A DNA stretch of 64,000 bases from JBJHBP01 sp050485645 (lineage in GTDB: Bacteria; Pseudomonadota; Gammaproteobacteria; Steroidobacterales; Rariloculaceae), in contig JBJHBT010000006.1 in NCBI GenBank assembly GCA_050485645.1, positions 62,001 through 126,000 on the forward strand, written 5' to 3'. Position numbers and translations under genes: made by a program. Shown here in pieces: positions 17,919 through 27,792 of this stretch. Position 1 is the first letter of the stretch, and every line of letters starts with the position of its first letter. Below the pieces are notes generated by a model. It saw nothing but the letters and a program-made list of their open reading frames with translations, had not been told where the DNA came from and ran no database searches.

Positions 17919-18311
17919 CAGAGTGCTCTCCGTGTCGCGTCAGATGCCTTCGGCGATCGATATGTTATAGACGTTGGCCTGTCGGGACGCATCCATGACT
18001 TCGACCAGCGTATTGGTCCGGGAGTTCGGATGGGTCTGGATCACGACCGGGCGTTCCGGATCCTCGGCGTGCATCCGCTCGACATTGGCGCGAACGGCTC
18101 GCGGGTCGATGGCTCGACCGTCGATCCAGATAGTGTCGTTCTCGTCGATGATGACCAGAATCGCACCGCGTTCCGGAATGACCTGCTGTTCATCCTGATC
18201 AGGGCGATTCACGTCGAGGCCGATTTCACGAATGAACGTGGCAGTGACGATGAAGAAGATCAGCATGATGAACACCACGTCGAGCATCGGCGTGAGGTTG
18301 ATTTCGTTCTC
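17815..18311. repeat. 65-bp identical segment shared by the two exbD genes
   Basis: Bases 17815-17879 and 18247-18311 are identical over 65 positions. They encode the membrane-helix region of each ExbD (NEINLTPMLDVVF and following). The rest of the two genes is much less alike, so this points to gene conversion or strong local constraint at the DNA level. Confidence 0.85.
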
Positions 18312-18350
18312 GTCCGGTTCCAGTGCGATATCTGTAATTCGTTTACGCAT
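17940..18350 (-). CDS. exbD: ExbD/TolR biopolymer transport protein (first copy)
   Basis: This 136-aa protein has the same plan as its neighbour: DENEINLTPMLDVVFIMLIFFIVTAT (given in part; residues about 13-38) contains the proton-carrying Asp in the sole membrane helix, followed by a periplasmic ExbD domain. It follows exbB by 25 bp and precedes the second exbD by 21 bp. The periplasmic part differs clearly from the second copy, so the two probably form a mixed dimer or serve different partners (inference). Confidence 0.92.
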   Translation of the reverse strand: MRKRITDIALEPDENEINLTPMLDVVFIMLIFFIVTATFIREIGLDVNRPDQDEQQVIPERGAILVIIDENDTIWIDGRAIDPRAVRANVERMHAEDPERPVVIQTHPNSRTNTLVEVMDASRQANVYNISIAEGI

Positions 18351-18375
18351 CCCGTAGCTCCTTGCCCGGCAACCT

Positions 18376-18903
18376 CTAGTGATCCCGGGTCAGTTCGTCG
18401 GCGAGAAAGCTGACGCGTCGCTTCGAGGCGCGATTCAGAATCGTGACCAGAAACAGCCCGGAAAGCGCGCCTACCATGCCGGCCATCGTCGGAATGGTCG
18501 CCATCGACACACCTGCCGCCATGGAGCGGGCGTTGCTGCTGCCCGTCACGGCCATCACCTCGAACACGCTGATCATGCCGGTGACCGTACCCATCAGGCC
18601 GAGCAACGGACACAGCGCCACCAGTGTCTGAATCATCGACAAACCCTGGTTGGCCTGCAGCCGGACTCTGGAAATCAGTGCACGTCGAATCTGATGCGCC
18701 TGCCAGGACTGACGTTCCGCTCTGGCCTCCCAGGTGGCAAATGCCTCCCTGATCAGACTCTGCAATCCGGTGCGGAAGAAGATCAGCCGCTCCAGAATCA
18801 GAACCCACATGATCAGTATGGTGATGGCGATCAGCCGCAGCACCGGGCCGCCCAGCTCAAGGAAATCGCGAACCGCCTCGAACGCGTCGATCATGCCCTG
18901 CAT
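18376..18903 (-). CDS. exbB: ExbB/TolQ-type proton channel protein
   Basis: This 175-aa protein is a MotA/TolQ/ExbB-family channel subunit. Membrane helices lie near residues 18-38, 92-118 and 138-160. The last two contain LVALCPLLGLMGTVTGMI and GVSMATIPTMAGMVGALSGLF, the family signature with the conserved Thr/Gly residues of the proton path. It is the compact ExbB that pairs directly with the two ExbD proteins. A 97-bp gap with a 13-bp hairpin separates it from the larger ExbB-like gene. Confidence 0.92.
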   Translation of the reverse strand: MQGMIDAFEAVRDFLELGGPVLRLIAITILIMWVLILERLIFFRTGLQSLIREAFATWEARAERQSWQAHQIRRALISRVRLQANQGLSMIQTLVALCPLLGLMGTVTGMISVFEVMAVTGSSNARSMAAGVSMATIPTMAGMVGALSGLFLVTILNRASKRRVSFLADELTRDH

Positions 18904-18926
18904 GTCACGCCCTCCTGATGATGCGC

Positions 18927-18958
18927 TCGTGGTCCGGCGATCGCCCGCCGGACCACGA
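18927..18958. repeat. 13-bp perfect hairpin between two exbB-like genes
   Basis: TCGTGGTCCGGCG (18927-18939) and CGCCGGACCACGA (18946-18958) form a perfect stem with a 6-nt loop, in the gap between the large exbB-like gene and exbB. There is no T tract after it on the minus strand. It may protect or process the message and so set different amounts of the two proteins. Confidence 0.8.
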
Positions 18959-19000
18959 TGGCGTTGACACTAGCCACAGTCATGCCGTGCCGCCTCACCG

Positions 19001-20395
19001 CTACGCCGTTGCCGGCGCAGAAGAAGACTTCTCGGCACGTTCGGCGATGATGCCCGCGCTCTGCTCCTGCAGCACCTGGATGATGCGGCGACTGCGGCCG
19101 TTGACCAGCGTATGCAGCAGCACCATCGGAATCGCCACGACAAGACCGAGCACGGTGGTGATCAGTGCGGTGGAGATACCACCGGCCATGATGCGCGGAT
19201 CGCCCGTGCCGTACAGCGTGATCGCCTGGAACGTGATGATCATGCCGATGACCGTACCGAGCAGGCCGAGCAGTGGCGCCACCACGGAAATAATCTTGAT
19301 GAACAGGATACCCCGCTGCAGGCGCGGCATTTCCTTGAGGATGGCCTCGCCCAGCTTGAGCTCCAGCGTTTCGGTGTCGGCCTGCCTGTTGTTGTGGTAG
19401 ACCTGCAGCACACGACCAAGGGCGTTGTCGCTGCGTGGCTCGCTGCGCTTGAGCTGCGAGGAGACTTTGCTGCTGGCAATGCTCAACGAAATGATGCGCT
19501 CCAGTGACAGCAGCAGGCCGAGAATACCCAGGCCGATGATCACGTAGCCCACCGCCTGACCCTGCTCGATGCGTTCGCGCAGGTTGGGTGTCTCGATCAG
19601 CAGCGACAGCAGCTGACCACGTGTGATATCCACGCCGAACCGGACGAAGCCCTCGCTGTCGGCGTTGCCGCGCACGAGGTCGGCGGTGCTGTTGACGAAC
19701 CGGCGCTGCGAAGGCTGACGCTGCAGTTCCGATACCGAGTTGGTTTCAGTGTTGTGTCGCAGATAACGGCCGTCGGCCACCAGATTGAAGGCGCCGACGC
19801 GTACGATGTCTTCGAACTGCTCAAGACCATCGGCCGTAATCACGCGGAAGTTCGGCAGGCGCTTCACCTTGCCAAGTTCCGTGGCTTCGCGCTGAAGTTC
19901 GAACCACAGCTGCTCGATTTCCTCGATCGATGCCAGCCGCGTGGTGGAACCCATGCGCTGGGCCAGTTGCGTGAGGAACTCGGCGCGGTCGGGAAACTCG
20001 ATGTTGGTGACCGAATTCTGGAACTGGCTGCGCGCGTCACCCGACACCTGCTGCAGCACGCCAAAGAGTTCACGCAGCGCACCAAGACGTTCGTCCAGCT
20101 GGTTCTGGACCTCACGAATCAGCAGCTCATTGCTTTCAAAGCGCTCTTCCAGTTCGTCACTGCGGCGTTCTTCCGCCGCCCGACGCTGGCGCACTTCCTC
20201 GAGCAGACGGGTTTGTTCGGCCTGCTGCTGCTCGAACTGCCGCAGCCGCTCCTGGTGGGCCCTGTTGTCACCGGTCATGCCCTGACGGGTGGATTCCAGC
20301 AGCTGGTCCGGCGTCGTTGCTTCCTGCGATTGCACCTGAGCTGCGGCGAGTACTGCAACCAGTGTCGCCGCCACGAGGCGTCGATAGGCTTTCAT
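19001..20395 (-). CDS. Large MotA/TolQ/ExbB protein with N-terminal coiled coil
   Basis: This 464-aa protein has a signal peptide (MKAYRRLVAATLVAVLAAA), a long Glu/Arg-rich coiled coil (residues about 45-140), a periplasmic domain, then ExbB-type membrane helices from about residue 265 and a C-terminal signature with VAPLLGLLGTVIGMI. I chose the ATG at 20395: AGGAGG precedes it and it overlaps the DUF3450 stop by 4 bp; the longer frame is a shadow. Such proteins accompany DUF3450 and a normal ExbB in three-part TonB systems. Confidence 0.88.
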   Translation of the reverse strand: MKAYRRLVAATLVAVLAAAQVQSQEATTPDQLLESTRQGMTGDNRAHQERLRQFEQQQAEQTRLLEEVRQRRAAEERRSDELEERFESNELLIREVQNQLDERLGALRELFGVLQQVSGDARSQFQNSVTNIEFPDRAEFLTQLAQRMGSTTRLASIEEIEQLWFELQREATELGKVKRLPNFRVITADGLEQFEDIVRVGAFNLVADGRYLRHNTETNSVSELQRQPSQRRFVNSTADLVRGNADSEGFVRFGVDITRGQLLSLLIETPNLRERIEQGQAVGYVIIGLGILGLLLSLERIISLSIASSKVSSQLKRSEPRSDNALGRVLQVYHNNRQADTETLELKLGEAILKEMPRLQRGILFIKIISVVAPLLGLLGTVIGMIITFQAITLYGTGDPRIMAGGISTALITTVLGLVVAIPMVLLHTLVNGRSRRIIQVLQEQSAGIIAERAEKSSSAPATA

Positions 20396-21177
20396 TGTCG
20401 GGTTCCCTCCTCGGGTGGCGAAATCGGAATCATGAATATGGCTTTGGAGACGTCGCCGGCGTAGGCCTCGAAGCCCTGCCGGATTTCGTCGTGATAGTCG
20501 CGGCTGATCTCGACCCATTCGCGACGGTTCTGGTCCCACACCCCTGCCTGGGCGCCATCGGGCGTGAGATACATGAATGCAATGCGGCCAACCTTGAGAT
20601 AGTCGACCTCGCGCGAGACCCCGTTCAGACGGAGCGTGCCCGTATAGGCATCCATGTAACGCCCGTAGTCGTTTTCCGTCTGCCATGCTTCGAGCACACG
20701 ACGGAACTGTTCGGCGGCCGTGACGTCGGCGCGAGTCAGCAGCTGGCGCAGTTCTTCGACGCGGGCGCGTCGGCGCTGCGGATAAAACGGGATGTCCATC
20801 TCAATGAAGGCTTCAAGGGTGTCGATCATCCGGGTCATCAGCGGCAGGATCTGGCGTTCGATCAGGGTTACCTGGCTGATCGACGTGCGCAGGTCGCGCA
20901 GCTCCTGTTCCTGCACCTCGACCTGGCGACTGACGAGCCTGTTCCAGGCCACCAGGTTCTCGACTTCTTTCAGGGTTGCCTGCCAGTCCTCGAAGCGACG
21001 GCTGGTAACGTCAACGATTGCCTCGATACGTTCCTGGTTTTCCCGGGCCGCTTCCAGGCGACGTTGTTCGATGCTGACGATCTCCTCGACGAGGGCCTGC
21101 CCCGACGCGGTTCCGGCCGTGAACAGGCCGATCAGCATAACCAGCGGCAACGAGGGCCGGTAGCGCTGTCTCACCAT
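20392..21177 (-). CDS. DUF3450 family periplasmic protein
   Basis: This 261-aa protein has a signal peptide (residues 1-26, ending GTASGQ) and a coiled-coil rich body typical of DUF3450, with IPFYPQRRRARVEEL near residues 129-143 and IGRIAFMYLTPDG-like segment (KVGRIAFMYLTPDG) near 195-208. DUF3450 genes head TonB-ExbB-ExbD clusters in Vibrio, Shewanella and Xanthomonas relatives; the biochemical function is unknown. A GAGGTGA ribosome site precedes the ATG. It is the first gene of the operon. Confidence 0.88.
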   Translation of the reverse strand: MVRQRYRPSLPLVMLIGLFTAGTASGQALVEEIVSIEQRRLEAARENQERIEAIVDVTSRRFEDWQATLKEVENLVAWNRLVSRQVEVQEQELRDLRTSISQVTLIERQILPLMTRMIDTLEAFIEMDIPFYPQRRRARVEELRQLLTRADVTAAEQFRRVLEAWQTENDYGRYMDAYTGTLRLNGVSREVDYLKVGRIAFMYLTPDGAQAGVWDQNRREWVEISRDYHDEIRQGFEAYAGDVSKAIFMIPISPPEEGTRQ

Positions 21178-21181
21178 GAGT

Positions 21182-21868
21182 ACTTCACCTCGGCTGATTC
21201 TTCCGTCCCCATCTTGCGTCTTTCGCCCTCTGCTATTCGTGCAGACTGGTGCCTGGCTGTCGCTTCCGGCACTTCTGCTGCTCCCACCGTCATCAATCGG
21301 CGTAAATCTTCGAAGTCATCGTTCGGCCGATGCGTTTCGGCCAAGACTGCCCCGGACATTCGCACACGCCGACACCCTCTCGGACGATGTGACTGCCTCT
21401 GTTTCAAGTCAACGATGAGATTGCCCCCGAAGATCCCTCTTTCCCAGGTCAACCGTTCTGTATTTATTCTCTTCCTGGAACGCAACAGAACCCCCTGATG
21501 AGGTTCCGGCGTCTGCCTTAGAACCAGACCGGGACGCCTCGCACGTCCGGGGCGCAGGATACCGCAAAACTTCGCGCAGGTGTACAGGGCCATTGCAGAC
21601 GACTCCGCTTTCAGCAGCGGACCGTGCCCTGTGCCGGACACCGGCCGGCAGAGCTGTTGCGGAATCTGAGGCCCCGTCAACATGCCGTGCAATCTCCATC
21701 AAACGCCGGCGGAAAATTTGGTTAACCCGGTAAGTCTTGCCCGGATCCCCACCCCCTGGCGGTACACATAGCAGCTCAAGGTATATGCCCGTGTGCGGTC
21801 TTGCAAGCCAACCGGCCTCTCGCGGCGGCCGGCGGCCCTGCGCACGGCGGCACCGGCCCCTGCCAGCG
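21182..21868. other. Long intergenic region between the TonB operon and the ilv promoter
   Basis: About 690 bp separate the divergent DUF3450 and ilvC transcription units. The open frames here have no family resemblance, no good ribosome site and unlikely composition, so I see no protein gene. The stretch should hold the TonB-operon promoter, but no clear -35/-10 pair was found for it; TTGACC and TTGACT occur on the minus strand near 21400-21455 without good -10 partners. Confidence 0.6.
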
Positions 21869-21897
21869 TTGACAGAACCGGCCGAATTCGGGATTAT
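21869..21897 (+). promoter_or_regulatory. Predicted sigma-70 promoter of the ilv-leu operon
   Basis: TTGACA (21869-21874), a 17-bp spacer, and GATTAT (21892-21897) form a good promoter, placing the start of transcription near 21904-21906. The spacer contains a perfect 10-bp palindrome CCGAATTCGG (21882-21891) that touches the -10 box. The predicted transcript begins just before the leader peptide of the attenuator. Confidence 0.75.
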
Positions 21898-21931
21898 GGT
21901 GCGCTACATCTTGACTGAGATGAGTGATCGG

Positions 21932-22003
21932 ATGAGCCAACTGCGCCGGGCGCTGCACCTTGCGGTACTGCTTGATCGCAGCAGGTGCGGGCGCTTGGCT
22001 TAA
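21932..22003 (+). CDS. Leu-rich leader peptide of the ilv-leu attenuator
   Basis: The 23-codon frame from ATG 21932 to TAA 22001-22003 encodes a peptide with six Leu, clustered as LHLAVLL (Leu codons at 21953, 21959, 21968, 21971; one Val at 21965). The adjacent Leu codons lie between attenuator segments 1 and 2, where a stalled ribosome would free segment 2. The stop codon lies 10 nt past segment 2, as in known leaders. An in-frame ATG at 21920 is an alternative start; neither has a strong ribosome site. The peptide itself has no expected function beyond sensing charged leucine tRNA. Confidence 0.7.
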   Translation: MSQLRRALHLAVLLDRSRCGRLA

Positions 22004-22059
22004 CGACGAAGCTCATGTGTAAGAACCCCGCACCCGAAAGGCTGCGGGGTTTTTTTTTT
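21953..22059 (+). promoter_or_regulatory. Transcription attenuator of ilvC-ilvE-leuCDB
   Basis: Four segments can pair in exclusive ways. Segment 1 CTGCACC (21953-21959) pairs with 2 GGTGCGG (21984-21990, one G-U). Segment 2 GGTGCGGG (21984-21991) pairs perfectly with 3 CCCGCACC (22027-22034), the antiterminator. Segment 3 CCCCGCA (22026-22032) pairs with 4 TGCGGGG (22043-22049), followed by ten T. Ribosome stalling at the leader Leu codons would cover segment 1 and favour 2:3, allowing read-through. This is the classic arrangement of amino-acid attenuators. Confidence 0.85.
22024..22059 (+). terminator. Rho-independent terminator of the attenuator
   Basis: Stem CCCCGCA/TGCGGGG (22026-22032, 22043-22049) with inner CC/GG pairs closing a GAAA loop, followed by T at 22050-22059. 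It sits 40 bp before the ilvC start, so it must be regulated rather than constitutive. Confidence 0.92.
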
Positions 22060-22099
22060 AAGTGTTCTGTGATTCTGGAATAGGAAGAGGTAGCCTGAA

Positions 22100-23086
<987 letters not shown>

Positions 23087-23124
23087 GAGCGGGCTGAAGA
23101 GCAGCTGAGGCTGGAGATCACAAG

Positions 23125-24093
23125 ATGCCTTTGAAGACTGGCAAATACATCTGGCACGACGGGCAGCTGGTGGCGTGGGAAGACGCCACCGTGCACGTGC
23201 TGACACACGCCCTGCACTATGGTTCGTCGGTATTCGAAGGCATCCGCGTGTACAAAGGCGCAGATGGACCGGTCGGCTTCCGGCTGACCGATCACATGCG
23301 CCGCATGTACAGCTCGGCGAAGGTCTACCGGATGAAAATCCCGTACGCGCTGGAAACCCTGGTGGACGCCTGCCACGACGTGGTGCTGGAAAACGGCCTG
23401 GTCAACGGTGCCTACATCCGGCCGCTGGCCTATCGCGGCTACGGCGAGATGGGCGTGGCCGGCAATGTCGACGAGCCGGCGCGCGTGTCGGTGGCCGCGT
23501 GGGAATGGGGCTCCTATCTGGGTGAAGGCGGCCTGGAAAACGGTGTGGACGTCTGCATATCGTCCTGGCAGCGGGTCGCACCGAACACCGTACCTACGCT
23601 GGCGAAGGCAGGCGGCAATTACCTGTCCAGCATTCTGATTACGCTGGAAGCGCGCCGACTGGGCTTCGCTGAAGGCATTGCGCTGAACAGTGCCGGCTAC
23701 GTCAGCGAGGGTGCCGGCGAGAACCTGTTCCTGGTACAGGACGGCCGCATCATCACGCCGCCGGCCGCTGCATCGATTCTCTCCGGCCTGACCCGCGACA
23801 CCGTATTCAAGCTAGCCGCTGATGTCGGTATGACCGTCGTCGAGCAGAACGTGCCACGCGAGCTGCTGTACATAGCCGATGAGGTTTTCCTGACCGGAAC
23901 GGCTGCCGAAATCACCCCGGTGCGTTCCATCGATCGCATTCCCGTCGGTGACGGCCGGCCCGGTCCGATCACCAGGGCACTGCAAAGCGCATTCTTCGGG
24001 TTGTTCGATGGCTCGACCGCCGACAAATGGAACTGGCTGGAGACGCTGCGTCCCGCTCCCGCCCGCGGCGCCGACCGCTCGGCCGCTCTGTAA
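23125..24093 (+). CDS. ilvE: Branched-chain amino acid aminotransferase
   Basis: This 322-aa class IV PLP enzyme performs the last step of Leu, Ile and Val synthesis. The N-terminal LTHALHYGSSVFEGIRVY stretch, the PLP Lys in LAKAGGNYLSS near residue 160, and EGAGENLFLV with the later SILSGLTRDTV are typical. It follows ilvC by 38 bp and precedes leuC by 48 bp, in the same direction, so all share the attenuated transcript. Confidence 0.95.
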   Translation: MPLKTGKYIWHDGQLVAWEDATVHVLTHALHYGSSVFEGIRVYKGADGPVGFRLTDHMRRMYSSAKVYRMKIPYALETLVDACHDVVLENGLVNGAYIRPLAYRGYGEMGVAGNVDEPARVSVAAWEWGSYLGEGGLENGVDVCISSWQRVAPNTVPTLAKAGGNYLSSILITLEARRLGFAEGIALNSAGYVSEGAGENLFLVQDGRIITPPAAASILSGLTRDTVFKLAADVGMTVVEQNVPRELLYIADEVFLTGTAAEITPVRSIDRIPVGDGRPGPITRALQSAFFGLFDGSTADKWNWLETLRPAPARGADRSAAL

Positions 24094-24141
24094 GCGGACC
24101 GCGGCCACCCTCTCCGTAACTGAATACGCGGACGAAGACTT

Positions 24142-25587
24142 ATGACTGACGCACAGAACCGCCCGCAATCGCTGTTCGACAAGGTCTGGGAACAGCATGT
24201 CGTGGTGCCCGAAACACAGGACACGCCAGCGATCATCCATATCGATCTGCACCTGATCCACGAAGTGACCAGTCCGCAGGCCTTCGACGTGCTGCGCTCG
24301 AGGGGCCTGCCGGTACGTCGGCCGGATCGCTCGCTGGCCACGCTGGACCACTCCACGCCCACCGTACCGGTTGGCTCGCTGAAGGACCTGGAAATCGTCA
24401 GCGTGCCCGCCGCAGCGAAACAGGTGCGGCAGATGATCGAGAACTGCCGCGAATTCGGCATCGAACTGCGTGACTTTTCGAGCCCCGAACGCGGCATCGT
24501 GCACATCATCGGTCCGGAACTGGGTGCCACGCAGCCGGGCCGCACCATTGTGTGCGGCGACTCGCATACCAGCACGCACGGTGCTTTCGGCGCACTCGCC
24601 TTTGGCATAGGCACCACGGAAGTGGGCCACGTGCTCGCCACCCAATGCCTGCTGCAACGCCGTCCGCGCACGCTGGGCATCCATCTGCAAGGTACGCTGG
24701 CGGCCGGCGTCACCGCCAAGGATCTGATCCTGGCAGTGATCGGCGAGATCGGCGTCGACGGTGGTACCGGTCACGTGATCGAGTACCGCGGCTCCACCAT
24801 ACGTGCGCTGGACATGGAACAGCGCATGACGGTGTGCAACATGTCCATCGAAGCCGGCGCCCGTGCCGGCATGGTCGCGCCGGACGACACCACTTTCGAA
24901 TACATGGCCGGCCGGCCGCTCGTGCCGCAGGGCGAAGACTGGGATGCTGCGCTGGTGCGCTGGCGGTCCCTGCCCTCCGACCCGGATGCGACCTGGGACC
25001 GTGAGGTGCATCTGGACGTCAGCCGCCTTGCGCCGATGATCACGTTCGGTACCAATCCCGGGATGGTGATTCCGGTGAACGGCGAAGTGCCAGGCGATCA
25101 CGGTGATGCCGCGTTCGCCAAGGCGCTCGACTACATGCGCGTGGAAGCCGGCAAGCCGTTGCTGGGCATGCCGGTCAACGTGGTGTTCATCGGTTCGTGT
25201 ACGAACGGGCGTTTGAGCGATCTGCGTCAGGCGGCCCGAATTCTGGAAGGACATCACGTCGCCGACGGCGTGCGCATGCTCGTGGTGCCCGGCTCCGCAC
25301 AGGTGAAGCGCGATGCCGAGGCCGAAGGTCTGCACGAGGTGTTTCGCGCTGCCGGCGCCGAGTGGCGGGAACCGGGCTGCTCGATGTGCATCGGCATGAA
25401 CGGTGACATCGTGCCGGAAGGCCAGCTGTCCGTCAGCACCAGCAATCGCAATTTCGAAGGCCGCCAGGGCACCGGCTCGCGCACCGTGCTGGCCAGTCCG
25501 CTGACCGCGGCTGCTTCCGCCGTTCGTGGCGTGATCGCCGATCCGCGCGAACTGCTGTCCGCCAATCAGGACTCCGCAAACCAATGA
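24142..25587 (+). CDS. leuC: 3-isopropylmalate dehydratase large subunit
   Basis: This 481-aa aconitase-family protein isomerises 2- to 3-isopropylmalate with LeuD. Cluster ligands are visible as Cys in FIGSCTNGRLSDLR (near residue 353) and the CxxC pair in GCSMCIGMN near 413-416. GDSHTSTHGAFGALAFGIG (near 133-151) is the usual substrate-site segment. Length is standard. The leuD ATG overlaps its stop by 4 bp. Confidence 0.97.
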   Translation: MTDAQNRPQSLFDKVWEQHVVVPETQDTPAIIHIDLHLIHEVTSPQAFDVLRSRGLPVRRPDRSLATLDHSTPTVPVGSLKDLEIVSVPAAAKQVRQMIENCREFGIELRDFSSPERGIVHIIGPELGATQPGRTIVCGDSHTSTHGAFGALAFGIGTTEVGHVLATQCLLQRRPRTLGIHLQGTLAAGVTAKDLILAVIGEIGVDGGTGHVIEYRGSTIRALDMEQRMTVCNMSIEAGARAGMVAPDDTTFEYMAGRPLVPQGEDWDAALVRWRSLPSDPDATWDREVHLDVSRLAPMITFGTNPGMVIPVNGEVPGDHGDAAFAKALDYMRVEAGKPLLGMPVNVVFIGSCTNGRLSDLRQAARILEGHHVADGVRMLVVPGSAQVKRDAEAEGLHEVFRAAGAEWREPGCSMCIGMNGDIVPEGQLSVSTSNRNFEGRQGTGSRTVLASPLTAAASAVRGVIADPRELLSANQDSANQ

Positions 25588-26170
25588 TTCAGGCAATCAC
25601 ACGATTCACGTCGCGCACGGCGGTACTGCCGTATGACGACATCGACACAGATCAGATCATCCCTGCCCGGTTTCTTACGACCACCACCCGCGACGGGCTG
25701 GGCCGGCATCTGTTCGCGAACTGGCGTTACGATCACAGCGGCGCCCCCAGGGCGGACTTTCCGTTGAACGAATCCGCCGCAAGCGGTGCGGCCGTGCTGA
25801 TTGCCGGCCGCAATTTCGGCTGCGGATCCTCGCGTGAGCACGCGCCGTGGGCGCTGCTGGATTTCGGTATCCGCGCCGTCATCAGCACCGAGATCGCCGA
25901 CATATTCCGCAGCAATTCGCTGAAAAACGGTCTGCTGCCGGTGGTTGTCGACGACACCACGCACACATGGCTGCTGAGGAATCCGGGTGTCGACATCACG
26001 GTGGACCTGGAAAACACATGCATCGAACTGCCGAACGGACGTCAGGTCACGTTCCCGGTGGAGCGTTTCGCCCGCTACTGTCTGATGAACGGGCTGGATC
26101 AGCTCGGATATCTGCTCGAACACGAACAGGCAATCCGCGCCTATGAAGAGAAGACACAGGGGTGGATGCA

Positions 26171-26174
<4 letters not shown>
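25584..26174 (+). CDS. leuD: 3-isopropylmalate dehydratase small subunit
   Basis: This 196-aa swivel-domain subunit pairs with LeuC. The DTDQIIPARFL segment near the N-terminus and GRNFGCGSSREHAPWAL (near residues 74-90) are family signatures. It overlaps leuC and leuB by 4 bp, giving tight coupling. Length is close to the common 190-200 residues. Confidence 0.97.
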
Positions 26175-27232
<1,058 letters not shown>

Positions 27233-27245
27233 TTCCGGCGATGGA

Positions 27246-27295
27246 TTGACCGCCGCCCTGCTTTGTACTAATGTAACAGCCAGCTATTACATTAG
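27246..27295 (+). promoter_or_regulatory. Promoter and palindromic operator of the TrpR-like gene and his operon
   Basis: A perfect 9-bp inverted repeat, CTAATGTAA (27268-27276) and TTACATTAG (27287-27295), is separated by 10 bp. A TTGACC -35 (27246-27251) with a 15- to 17-bp spacer leads to TAATGT or ACTAAT inside the first half-site, so a bound protein would block polymerase. The CTAA half-site recalls the CTAG core of the E. coli TrpR operator. The likely binder is the adjacent TrpR-family protein. Confidence 0.65.
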
Positions 27296-27329
27296 CACGG
27301 CAGTGCGCCTGGCCCCGGATACCACGACC

Positions 27330-27638
27330 ATGAAGATTCGCAAACGCATGCGGCCCAGTGAGGCCGACAAGGCCGAGCAGGGGCTGTACCAGGCCATTCT
27401 CACGCTGCGCGATGTCCGCGAGTGTCAGCAGTTTTTCAAGGACCTGTGCACGCCCGCCGAACTCGAAGCACTGGTCGATCGCTGGGCAGTGGTGGTGTAT
27501 CTGAAGGACGGCCTGCCCTATCGCAGGATTCACGAACTGACCGGTGTTTCCGTCACCACCATCGGACGTGTGGCGCGTTTTCTGGCGGCCGGCAATGACG
27601 GCTACAGGACGGCGCTCCAGCGTCTGTCAGCCGGATGA
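27330..27638 (+). CDS. TrpR-family regulator, YerC/YecD type
   Basis: This 102-aa helical protein belongs to the TrpR-like YerC/YecD family. After an N-terminal helix it has FFKDLCTPAELEALVDRW, and the helix-turn-helix lies in LPYRRIHELTGVSVTTIGR (near residues 62-80). I chose ATG 27330; the longer frame from TTG 27246 would translate the operator. It lies between leuB and hisG, and relatives in some bacteria act on histidine genes, so it is a candidate histidine repressor that also controls itself. The ligand is not known from sequence. Confidence 0.82.
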   Translation: MKIRKRMRPSEADKAEQGLYQAILTLRDVRECQQFFKDLCTPAELEALVDRWAVVVYLKDGLPYRRIHELTGVSVTTIGRVARFLAAGNDGYRTALQRLSAG

Positions 27639-27689
27639 CCACTGACCTCGATAACCGGCGACATCCGCTAACGCTGACATTCCTTCCCG

Positions 27690-27716
27690 GCAACGACTTT
27701 CGTAGCAACGACTTTC
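27690..27716. repeat. 12-bp direct repeat before hisG
   Basis: GCAACGACTTTC occurs at 27690-27701 and 27705-27716, a 15-bp period, in the 154-bp gap between the TrpR-like gene and hisG. No leader peptide with His codons and no terminator is seen in this gap. Confidence 0.75.
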
Positions 27717-27792
27717 CGTCACGGAGCCTCCCCATCGCTTCTTCCCGGCCAGCCCGCCCGTTCGAGCAGCCACCCATCGCCACCAGGAACTC

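Noticed and set aside
21171..21692. 173-aa minus-strand open frame upstream of the TonB operon
   Set aside because: No family resemblance, Arg-rich composition typical of chance frames in GC-rich DNA, and its end overlaps the DUF3450 start.
21737..21895. Upstream extension of the leader frame giving an 88-aa protein
   Set aside because: The extension lies before the predicted transcription start and has Pro/Arg-rich random-like sequence; only the last 23 codons make sense as a leader peptide.
23812..25596. 594-aa minus-strand open frame across ilvE and leuC
   Set aside because: Antisense shadow of two well-supported genes, rich in His and Arg without any motif.
27639..27792. his attenuator leader between the TrpR-like gene and hisG
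   Set aside because: No run of His codons behind a start codon and no terminator hairpin with T tract was found.
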